This document shows, one piece after another, positions 30,023-34,777 of a stretch of 34,777 nt of DNA. Every line of letters begins with the position of its first letter. Position 1 is the first letter of the stretch. Under the pieces are notes generated by a model. That model was not told where the DNA came from. It worked only from the letters and a program-made list of their open reading frames with translations, and searched no databases. Position numbers and translations under genes: made by a program. This DNA is from a virus: the IMG/VR virus record IMGVR_UViG_3300030098_006174, positions 1-34,777 of that record; one strand, written 5' to 3'.

Positions 30023-31356
30023 TAAACATGACAGTAGAAGATATAATAAAACAATCAGTTAAAGATGCAAAGCAATTAAATCAAAAAAATCGAAGGGATT
30101 GGGTTAGAAAAATGCTTGATTACTACGGAGGAAATGGAACTAACCAATACATAGAAGATTATTTCAGTTCTTCTGCGTTTCAAGAGATTCCTTGTTATAA
30201 TGCAAACTTCACAAGAAGATTTGTTAATAAAATGAGTAGAATTTATACAGTAGGGGCAAATAGAAATGTAAATAATCAATATAATCAATTAACAATCAAA
30301 AAAGATGCCAGAATGAAGCATGTTGAGAGAATGACACGACTTATGGGTACAGTTGCAACTCAAGTTATCTATAAAGAGATTAACGGGATGCCTTATTTTG
30401 ATTATAGACCTGTTTATTACTTTGATGTACACCTAAAAGACCCATTTACACCTTCTGCAATCATGTATCCACTATTAATGCAACCAGATGATGTAAGTTT
30501 TTCTGAAAATCTTGAATGGGCATACTGGGATGAGTCAATTTATGCACATTATGACTCAGATGGCAATATAATTGATGAATATGAGCACGGATATGGTGTT
30601 TTACCATTTTTATTCACTCATAGAGAAGAACAAATAGACGAATTTTTTGTAGACGGAGCAAATGACATCGTGGATTGCAATGAACAAGTAAATATAGCAA
30701 TGACAGAGATGCAGCTTGGTTTAAGATTCCAAATGTTCGGTCAGCCTTATATGACAGGGGTTGATAGTGATAAAAGGATAGAAAGAGCAGGTTCTGACCA
30801 AATAATTGACCTCCCAGAGGGTGCGGTATTCGATATTGTATCCCCAAGTGGTAACATTGAGTCAGTAATTGAGAATATTAAGTTCCAAGTTGACTTAGTT
30901 GCTCAAAATAATCACTTATATGTCCAATTTGCACAAGATGGAGGCGAAACTCCTAGTGGAATAGCACTAAAAATCAAAGATTTAGAGAGATTTGAAGATT
31001 ATCAAGACGATTTAGAGCTTTGGAGGATGTATGAGCACGAATTATACTATATTGAGAGAGAAATCGCTGCTTATAACAATATCAACCTTCCTGAGAAGCT
31101 AAGATTGGACTTTAATGAGCCTGAATATCCAAAAACTGTTCAAGACCAAATAGCATTAGATGAACATCGTCTAAAACACCATATGGTTGACGAACCTGAC
31201 CTATTAATGGAGTATAATAAGGATTTAAGTCGTAAAGAAGCCGAAAAAATCGTTGAAAAGAATAAAAAAGCGATGGAAGACCCTCATTATGCTGATATGG
31301 AGGCACATTCAGACAATGACCTTGAAATTATAGAAGAAAACGATGTTCAAGACTAA
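30019..31356 (+). CDS. Portal protein, 445 aa
   Basis: It begins MINMTVEDIIKQSVKDAKQL, with a helical start, a wing/stem region containing NANFTRRFVNKMSRIY, and the conserved portal segment GETPSGIALKIKDLERF, where the PSG turn and following long helix are typical. The C-terminal part is charged and helical. It forms the dodecamer through which DNA enters the head. It follows terL with a 4-base overlap and precedes the morphogenesis protein, the usual order. Confidence 0.85.
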   Translation: MINMTVEDIIKQSVKDAKQLNQKNRRDWVRKMLDYYGGNGTNQYIEDYFSSSAFQEIPCYNANFTRRFVNKMSRIYTVGANRNVNNQYNQLTIKKDARMKHVERMTRLMGTVATQVIYKEINGMPYFDYRPVYYFDVHLKDPFTPSAIMYPLLMQPDDVSFSENLEWAYWDESIYAHYDSDGNIIDEYEHGYGVLPFLFTHREEQIDEFFVDGANDIVDCNEQVNIAMTEMQLGLRFQMFGQPYMTGVDSDKRIERAGSDQIIDLPEGAVFDIVSPSGNIESVIENIKFQVDLVAQNNHLYVQFAQDGGETPSGIALKIKDLERFEDYQDDLELWRMYEHELYYIEREIAAYNNINLPEKLRLDFNEPEYPKTVQDQIALDEHRLKHHMVDEPDLLMEYNKDLSRKEAEKIVEKNKKAMEDPHYADMEAHSDNDLEIIEENDVQD

Positions 31357-31849
31357 ATTTATAACAACATATAGTTTTGCGAAGCTAAATAGGAGTGTTA
31401 ATAAGATAATTCGTGAGGCTGTTGATGATGTTGGTCAAGCTGCGGAAAAAATAATGAAAGGTAATATAGATGATGAGAATTATCCTCCTTTAAGACCATT
31501 TACAAAGAAAATGAGGAAAAAAGGCATAGGTTGGGGCGGTAAAAAGGTAAAATCAACAGATAGCACAGTTCCATTAAGACAAACAGATTCTCTTTATAAT
31601 AGCTTAACATATATTAAAAAAGACCAAACGATTAAGATGAACGCTTATGGAAAGATGCACCATAAAGGATTTAAGGGCAAATCTGGATTCTCAGTACCTC
31701 CAAGACCTTTCATGGACTTAGAATCAGGCAAAAAAGGATTTTTCTTTAATAAACCTGATAAAATGTTGCCTGCAACTAAAACTGTAGGTGTAGCAGTTAC
31801 AGAAAAAAGAATTATGAGAAAACTACAAAAGGCATTTAAGACAAAATGA
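31343..31849 (+). CDS. Virion morphogenesis / neck protein (gpG-of-Mu or gp10-like), 168 aa
   Basis: It begins MFKTKFITTYSFAKLNRSVN and has a helix with KIIREAVDDVGQAAEKIMKG, then PLRPFTKKMRKKG, PLRQTDSLYNSLTY and VPPRPFMDL. The PLRxTGxLxxS and PxRPFM pattern is typical of phage virion morphogenesis and gp10-like proteins at the head-tail junction. It overlaps the portal gene by 14 bases. The basic stretch (KKMRKKGIGWGGKKVK) may contact DNA. Confidence 0.7.
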   Translation: MFKTKFITTYSFAKLNRSVNKIIREAVDDVGQAAEKIMKGNIDDENYPPLRPFTKKMRKKGIGWGGKKVKSTDSTVPLRQTDSLYNSLTYIKKDQTIKMNAYGKMHHKGFKGKSGFSVPPRPFMDLESGKKGFFFNKPDKMLPATKTVGVAVTEKRIMRKLQKAFKTK

Positions 31850-31953
31850 TAGAATTTGAAGGATATGAAGATATTATGATACCAGAAGAAGTTTATCTAG
31901 CTATATGCGATGAACTTAAATGTGATTCTATAGATTTTATGGGAATTACTTAG
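31846..31953 (+). CDS. Acidic microprotein, 35 aa
   Basis: ATG overlaps the previous stop (ATGA). The product begins MIEFEGYEDIMIPEEVYLAI and ends CDSIDFMGIT. It is acidic with no recognised domain. Its stop lies past the convergent terS stop, so the two genes overlap by eight bases. Translational coupling suggests it is real; function unknown. Confidence 0.5.
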   Translation: MIEFEGYEDIMIPEEVYLAICDELKCDSIDFMGIT

Positions 31954-32596
31954 CTTTTGCGGATAATTCTGCTTGAATTACTTTATTTTGCCACTCTTTG
32001 CGTTGTCCAGGCGTTGGTCTTCTCCCTTTTAGCGGCTCTACTCCTACTTTCTCTGCTCTTTTACGCCACTTATACCATTCTCTTTGCTTTGCGTTATATT
32101 CTTCTTTATTTTTTACTTCTTTTATCTTTTTATTTTCTTTCATACTTCTAAGCCTTTGGTCTTCCATGTTTCTAGGAGGTAAATCAACTTCTTCAAATTC
32201 AACATCAGCCGCCGCCTGAATAACCTCATCATCAACAACATCAGCACTATCTACCTTATTTAAAAACATCTCATAAGGACTTATAGATACATTAACAATA
32301 TTTTTAATAAGCTTACCACTATGCTCTAAAACCAACCTCCCAGCCTGAACATTCCCCTCCTGTGCCTCTCTAACCATAGAATCTAATACAGAAGGCAACT
32401 TAGAATCAAACTCATTCATGTAATGATTATAAATAGCTAAATGAAACTCAGGGTCTTCACGCCAAGTCTTAACAGCCTTATACGAAACACCTACCTTAGC
32501 TGCCACTTCTTTGATAGAAATGCCATGATTAAAGGCAAATAATTGAATCGCCGCCTCTTTATGTGGGTTTTTCTTCTTTTTAGCTAATTCTGGCAT
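31946..32596 (-). CDS. terS: Terminase small subunit, phBC6A51-like, 216 aa
   Basis: The N-terminal 60 residues hold an HTH typical of small terminases (HKEAAIQLFAFNHGISIKEV, then AAKVGVSYKAVKTWREDPEF). A helical core with VREAQEGNVQAGRLVLEHSG follows, matching the phBC6A51-type terminase pattern. The C-terminal 70 residues are strongly basic (KKIKEVKNKEEYNAKQREWY) and may bind DNA or TerL. It recognises the pac/cos site. It is convergent with terL rather than in front of it, which is unusual. No clear ribosome binding site precedes the ATG. Confidence 0.75.
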   Translation of the reverse strand: MPELAKKKKNPHKEAAIQLFAFNHGISIKEVAAKVGVSYKAVKTWREDPEFHLAIYNHYMNEFDSKLPSVLDSMVREAQEGNVQAGRLVLEHSGKLIKNIVNVSISPYEMFLNKVDSADVVDDEVIQAAADVEFEEVDLPPRNMEDQRLRSMKENKKIKEVKNKEEYNAKQREWYKWRKRAEKVGVEPLKGRRPTPGQRKEWQNKVIQAELSAKAK

Positions 32597-32600
32597 ATTA

Positions 32601-32622
32601 TAACTTACAAAACTTAAAGTTA
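32601..32622. promoter_or_regulatory. Inverted repeat before terS
   Basis: TAACTT (32601-32606) and AAGTTA (32617-32622) form an inverted repeat with a 10-base spacer five bases before the terS start. The same arms with a 6-base spacer lie before terL at 28675-28692. On the minus strand TTGACA also lies here, but no -10 is at the right distance, and TATAAT touches the ATG. Confidence 0.35.
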
Positions 32623-32685
32623 TTTGTCAAAGTTCTTTGGAAATTCTTTTTAAAAGTTGTTTTTTGCATTTTGTGTGGAATGGTA

Positions 32686-33010
32686 TCTACCCTCTCGATA
32701 AAAGAACCATACCCTCTGCACCCCCTTATTAACAACTTATCCACACCCCCTATGCCATGTTGATAACTTGTGGACAACTCTGCACTATGTGGATAACTAA
32801 AAATAATTTAAATAATACTTGCATATTAAAATAATTGGTTGTATGAAACTAAAATTCAATCATATTAAAGTTATATAGATTAGGTTGTGGTCTAAAGTAC
32901 CCGTATTTAAGCCTAGAATAGCCCTTAATCGATAGATTATCCAAACTTAATACAAACATATACAAGCTATCGAGATAGTGCCTAGATTTAAGTTTCACGT
33001 AGAGGGTAAA
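32686..33010. other. Candidate replication origin with DnaA-box cluster
   Basis: Within 60 bases there are a perfect DnaA box TTATCCACA at 32737-32745, its reverse complement TGTGGATAA at 32788-32796, and two near-matches, TGTGGACAA at 32769-32777 and TGTTGATAA at 32758-32766. AT-rich DNA begins straight after at 32797, as for an unwinding element. TACCCTCT occurs at 32688 and 32710 and inverted at 33001-33008. TCGATAG/CTATCGA (32929/32967) adds an inverted repeat. This argues for DnaA-dependent initiation; no initiator gene of the phage itself is next to it. Confidence 0.65.
32799..32829 (+). repeat. Direct repeat copy 1 with promoter
   Basis: AAAAATAATTTAAATAATA followed by CTTGCATATTAA; a near-identical copy lies at 33074-33106, 275 bases on, with one extra A, one extra T and C to G before TTGCAT. 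TTGCAT at 32819-32824, 17 bases, and TATGAA at 32842-32847 form a promoter-like unit pointing right. Confidence 0.5.
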
Positions 33011-33062
33011 TAAAACCTCCTCTATTAATTGCTGAAAGCAAAAAAAATTTTTAAGGTTTTAT
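33010..33062. repeat. Perfect 9-bp inverted repeat ATAAAACCT/AGGTTTTAT
   Basis: ATAAAACCT (33010-33018) pairs exactly with AGGTTTTAT (33054-33062); the loop holds a smaller TTGC/GCAA hairpin with a TGAAA loop and an A8T5 tract. It lies between the origin candidate and the right-hand promoter. It could be a terminator of rightward transcripts or a DNA structure; the direction is unclear. Confidence 0.35.
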
Positions 33063-33073
33063 AGACGGGAGAG

Positions 33074-33124
33074 AAAAATAATTTAAAATAATAGTTGCAT
33101 ATTTAATTCACTTAATCGTAAAAT
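33074..33124 (+). promoter_or_regulatory. Direct repeat copy 2 with promoter for the small-gene cassette
   Basis: Second copy of the AT-rich repeat (33074-33106), ending in TTGCAT (33095-33100). With an 18-base spacer it is followed by TAAAAT (33119-33124), five of six matches to the -10 consensus, so it is the best promoter-like site in the region. A start near 33131 would give a leader of about 230 bases before the first cassette gene at 33365. Confidence 0.5.
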
Positions 33125-33267
33125 AGGGGGTAGTTGATTTATTGCTTTTTGAGATGTGGCTGTTTTTTGGTTTAAGTGCCTACGTTGGTGTAACGGAGAT
33201 TTAAGTATCGAAGTGTTTATCACGGAGAGTAACCTAACCTTTTCTTAGATAGAAAATAACTTTTTTT

Positions 33268-33359
33268 GTTGTTGTGTTTACAGCAACAAACCCCCCTTAA
33301 TTGTGGGGGTTTAGTTGTTACAAAAGATTTGATTTTAACAAACACAACAAACAAAGGGG
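33268..33359 (+). promoter_or_regulatory. Leader with alternative hairpins before the gene at 33365
   Basis: CAACAAACCCCC (about 33284-33295) pairs with GGGGGTTTAGTTG (33305-33317) with one bulge. Upstream TTGTTG (33269-33274) can pair with CAACAA (33284-33289) instead, so the two hairpins exclude each other. TTGTTGTGTTT (33269-33279) is also the exact complement of AAACACAACAA (33340-33350), just before the AAAGGGG ribosome binding site. This resembles an attenuator or translational switch. Confidence 0.45.
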
Positions 33360-33364
33360 ATAAC

Positions 33365-33532
33365 ATGGAAGCAAAAAGAATACTAACAAGAGAATATTAC
33401 AACCATAAAGCAAACTGGTGGAAGGTTGTAAGATATTATCAATTAATAATACTACATATATTCGGAGCATCTGCAGTATTAACAACACTTATTGCAGTTG
33501 TAAATGTAATTAAATATTTTCTAGGCTTTTAA
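33365..33532 (+). CDS. Small membrane protein, 55 aa
   Basis: ATG at 33365 follows AAAGGGGATAAC; the same frame reads upstream through the leader, but the ATG has the only good site. A basic N-terminal half (MEAKRILTREYYNHKANWWK) is followed by one membrane segment at about 28-52 (LHIFGASAVLTTLIAVVNVI). It is the first gene of the right-hand cassette and is followed by a G7/C7 terminator. Function unknown. Confidence 0.65.
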   Translation: MEAKRILTREYYNHKANWWKVVRYYQLIILHIFGASAVLTTLIAVVNVIKYFLGF

Positions 33533-33539
33533 TTTATTA

Positions 33540-33563
33540 GGGGGGGTTGAAATAAACCCCCCC
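33540..33563 (+). terminator. G7/C7 stem-loop terminator
   Basis: GGGGGGGTT (33540-33548) pairs with AACCCCCCC (33555-33563) over 9 bp around a six-base loop, eight bases after the preceding stop. The tail ATTTATAA is U/A mixed. Confidence 0.7.
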
Positions 33564-33571
33564 ATTTATAA

Positions 33572-33604
33572 CCCCTTAAAAGAATTAACAAACACAACAA
33601 GGAG
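33572..33604 (+). repeat. Leader repeat before the gene at 33611
   Basis: CCCCTTAAAAGAATTAAC, then AAACACAACAA (33590-33600), overlapping the AAGGAG ribosome binding site. Unlike the copies at 33929 and 34384, the C-tract here has one mismatch against the AGGAG and so pairs over only four bases. Confidence 0.6.
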
Positions 33605-33610
33605 AAGAAA

Positions 33611-33883
33611 ATGAAATATGTAACTATGACAGATAAGTTTCTAAGTGGTTGGGGTGAATCAGATAATAAAATAAATAAACTTGTTTTTATATGTGATGAT
33701 ATAAAACAGGCTAAAATTGTTTGTGATAATGCTGAACATAGAACAGACCAAAAACATATAAATATATGTTCTAATTATCCCTATCATTTATTTAATAATA
33801 AAAGATATTACACTCAAATTAAAACTAAAGAAGACTATTCTGCTTGGTATGAAGAAAACTTCTTTAATCCATCTTATAAATAA
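33611..33883 (+). CDS. Conserved small phage-type protein, 90 aa
   Basis: The opening MKYVTMTDKFLSGWG, then NKLVFICDDIKQAKIVCDNA and HINICSNYPY, are familiar from a widespread family of small uncharacterised proteins in phages and metagenomes; I know no function for it. The centre looks like a small alpha/beta domain. AAGGAG lies before the ATG. It is a single-gene unit between two terminators. Confidence 0.75.
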   Translation: MKYVTMTDKFLSGWGESDNKINKLVFICDDIKQAKIVCDNAEHRTDQKHINICSNYPYHLFNNKRYYTQIKTKEDYSAWYEENFFNPSYK

Positions 33884-33896
33884 TACTTCATTTAAT

Positions 33897-33925
33897 AGGG
33901 GTTAATAATATAATTAACCCCTTTT
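33897..33925 (+). terminator. Stem-loop terminator with T4 tail
   Basis: AGGGGTTAAT (33897-33906) pairs with ATTAACCCCT (33913-33922) over 10 bp around AATATA, and TTTT (33922-33925) ends it. This is one of the cleaner terminators of the cassette. Confidence 0.75.
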
Positions 33926-33928
33926 AAA

Positions 33929-33963
33929 CCTCCTTAAAAGAATTTAAATAACACAACAAGGAG
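33929..33963 (+). repeat. Leader repeat with anti-SD tract before the gene at 33970
   Basis: CCTCCTT (33929-33935), AAAAGAATTTAAATA, ACACAACA (33951-33958), then AAGGAG (33958-33963). CTCCTT and AAGGAG are exact complements, so the leader can hide its own ribosome binding site. CCTCCTT also equals the anti-SD sequence of 16S rRNA. Confidence 0.6.
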
Positions 33964-33969
33964 AAAACA

Positions 33970-34341
33970 ATGAATAAAGCACTAAATGACTTTTTAAATA
34001 TATTTGATGATGAAATAAAATTTAATAACAATTATAAAAATTGTTTAGATGATTTTATAAATGTATTAAAACAGAATCAAATGAAATATTATAAAGAGTT
34101 AGATTATAAATTATATATTGATAACCCTGAAAAAATATCTATAAAAACAGGATTAAAATATGATAAAATTATAATTAGTAACAGGGTATTATGTTTTATT
34201 GAAGTATCAACAGGAAACATATATAAACCTGCTAATTGGTCAACCCCTTACAAAAAAGGGAAACAACCTGTTAGAGCCTCATTATTTAATAAAAACAGCT
34301 ATATAAATGCTGATATAAATGGAGGGTGGTTATATAAATAA
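33970..34341 (+). CDS. Conserved uncharacterised phage protein, 123 aa
   Basis: The C-terminal half, VLCFIEVSTGNIYKPANW then KQPVRASLFN, matches a common phage pattern (V-x-CF-(V/I)-x-x-x-TG-D-(I/V)-x-K-(A/P)-A-x-W, then RG/RA-x-(I/L)-F). I know of no assigned function. The N-terminal 65 residues are helical and charged (NKALNDFLNIFDDEIKFNNN). It is one unit of the cassette, bounded by terminators. Confidence 0.75.
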   Translation: MNKALNDFLNIFDDEIKFNNNYKNCLDDFINVLKQNQMKYYKELDYKLYIDNPEKISIKTGLKYDKIIISNRVLCFIEVSTGNIYKPANWSTPYKKGKQPVRASLFNKNSYINADINGGWLYK

Positions 34342-34356
34342 TAATATTCATTATAT

Positions 34357-34380
34357 AAGGGGGGTTATATAATCCCCCTT
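34357..34380 (+). terminator. G-run/C-run stem-loop terminator
   Basis: AAGGGGG (34357-34363) pairs with CCCCCTT (34374-34380); the G-U and inner A-U pairs extend it to about 10 bp around a tiny loop. No U run follows; it runs into the leader repeat. Confidence 0.65.
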
Positions 34381-34383
34381 AAA

Positions 34384-34420
34384 CCTCCTTAAAAAGAATT
34401 TAACACAACAAACAAAGGAG
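34384..34420 (+). repeat. Leader repeat with anti-SD tract before the gene at 34428
   Basis: CCTCCTT (34384-34390), AAAAAGAATTTAAC, ACACAACAA (34403-34411), AACAAAGGAG with AAGGAG at 34415-34420, then ATG at 34428. A run of over 20 bases here is identical to the copy at the right edge. Confidence 0.6.
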
Positions 34421-34427
34421 AAATAAA

Positions 34428-34706
34428 ATGCAAAATAAAGATAAATTCGTAAATGATGTAAATGAATTATATGATATAATGGGATTATATTTAAGGGATT
34501 GCCCTTATGATACATTTACAAAAAGAATGATTTGTATTGATTATACCAAAAAATTTGGTATTGAAGATATAAAAGGCTTTATTAAATGGTGTAAAGATAA
34601 TAATGATATAGATGATATTGAATATACATTATATCACGATTTTGGGGGTATTAAAGATGAGGGTATGCTACCAAGAACATCAGGCTATGCAAAATATAAT
34701 GTATAA
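34428..34706 (+). CDS. Hypothetical protein, 92 aa
   Basis: The product begins MQNKDKFVNDVNELYDIMGL and contains a Cys-aromatic middle (LRDCPYDTFTKRMICIDYTK) and an acidic C-terminal part (DNNDIDDIEYTLYHDFGGIK). It appears to be mainly helical and soluble. No family is recognised. It lies alone between terminators, like its neighbours. Function unknown. Confidence 0.7.
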   Translation: MQNKDKFVNDVNELYDIMGLYLRDCPYDTFTKRMICIDYTKKFGIEDIKGFIKWCKDNNDIDDIEYTLYHDFGGIKDEGMLPRTSGYAKYNV

Positions 34707-34713
34707 TATATAT

Positions 34714-34734
34714 GGGGGTGGTAACACCCCCTTT
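34714..34734 (+). terminator. GNRA-capped G5/C5 terminator
   Basis: GGGGGTG (34714-34720) pairs exactly with CACCCCC (34725-34731) around GTAA, a GNRA-type tetraloop, and TTTT follows. The stem and loop make this the most stable terminator of the set. Confidence 0.8.
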
Positions 34735-34739
34735 TATAT

Positions 34740-34775
34740 CTCCTTAAAAAGAATTTAACACAACATAAAAAGGGG
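34740..34775 (+). repeat. Leader repeat at the right edge
   Basis: CTCCTT (34740-34745), AAAAAGAATTTAAC, ACACAACA (34758-34765), then AAGGGG (34770-34775); the window ends two bases later, before any start codon. The downstream gene is outside the window. CTCCTT pairs with AAGGGG with one G-U. Confidence 0.55.
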
Positions 34776-34777
34776 AT

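Noticed and set aside
32028-32219. Plus-strand frames opposite terS
   Set aside because: They are hydrophobic translations of the reverse strand of a basic protein gene, a common artefact.
33268-34777. CRISPR array from the repeated leaders
   Set aside because: Repeats are separated by genes of different lengths and overlap ribosome binding sites; no cas genes are present.

Overview
The window is almost entirely one AT-rich, tightly packed double-stranded DNA phage genome or near-complete contig. The tape measure, tail tube, head-tail connector, HK97-type capsid and TerL indicate a tailed, siphovirus-like phage of bacteria. I see no integrase, no DNA polymerase, no replicative helicase, no tRNA and no CRISPR. 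Most genes have clear GGAG-type ribosome binding sites, so the host uses canonical Shine-Dalgarno initiation; the host cannot be named from the sequence.

Layout. (1) 1-828 and 33365-34777: a cassette of small uncharacterised genes, each followed by a G5/C5 stem-loop terminator and preceded by a repeated leader (CTTAAAAAGAATTTAA, then ACACAACAA, then the ribosome binding site). Both window ends lie in this cassette. (2) 829-1204: non-coding DNA rich in inverted repeats. (3) 1205-7570, plus strand: early/middle region with a small XRE regulator, many tiny genes, an RHH protein, a Sak3/DUF1071-type annealing protein, an SSB-like protein with a DDIPF tail, a replication-associated protein, zinc-ribbon microproteins, an unusual protein joining an XRE-like HTH to sigma-70 region 4, an Hjc-like resolvase and a PD-(D/E)XK nuclease. 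(4) 28612 down to 7577, minus strand: scaffold, capsid, lysis genes (GH24 endolysin, XhlA- and BhlA-like membrane proteins), a metallophosphoesterase, two DUF2589-like proteins, fibre-like proteins, connector, tail terminator, tube, gpG/gpGT-like chaperones, tape measure, a 1481-residue tip/hub protein ending in dockerin-like repeats, and two more tail proteins. (5) 28709-31953, plus strand: TerL, portal, a head-tail protein and a microprotein, convergent with terS on the minus strand. (6) 32597-33364: non-coding DNA with a cluster of DnaA boxes, short repeats and promoter-like sites, the best replication-origin candidate.

How it may work together. Replication seems to use host DnaA and the host replisome at the 32.7-kb origin, with phage annealing, SSB-like and nuclease proteins handling recombination and packaging substrates. 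Promoter-like sites with a TTGCAT/TTGCAC -35 recur before the XRE gene, at the scaffold/terL divergence and twice in the origin. Two of these sit in TGCAAA...TTTGCA inverted repeats, suggesting a switch run by the XRE protein, the XRE-sigma4 protein, or both. The most unusual items are the XRE-sigma4 fusion, the dockerin-tipped tail protein, the DUF2589 pair in the lysis region, and the repeated leaders together with loops complementary to them.
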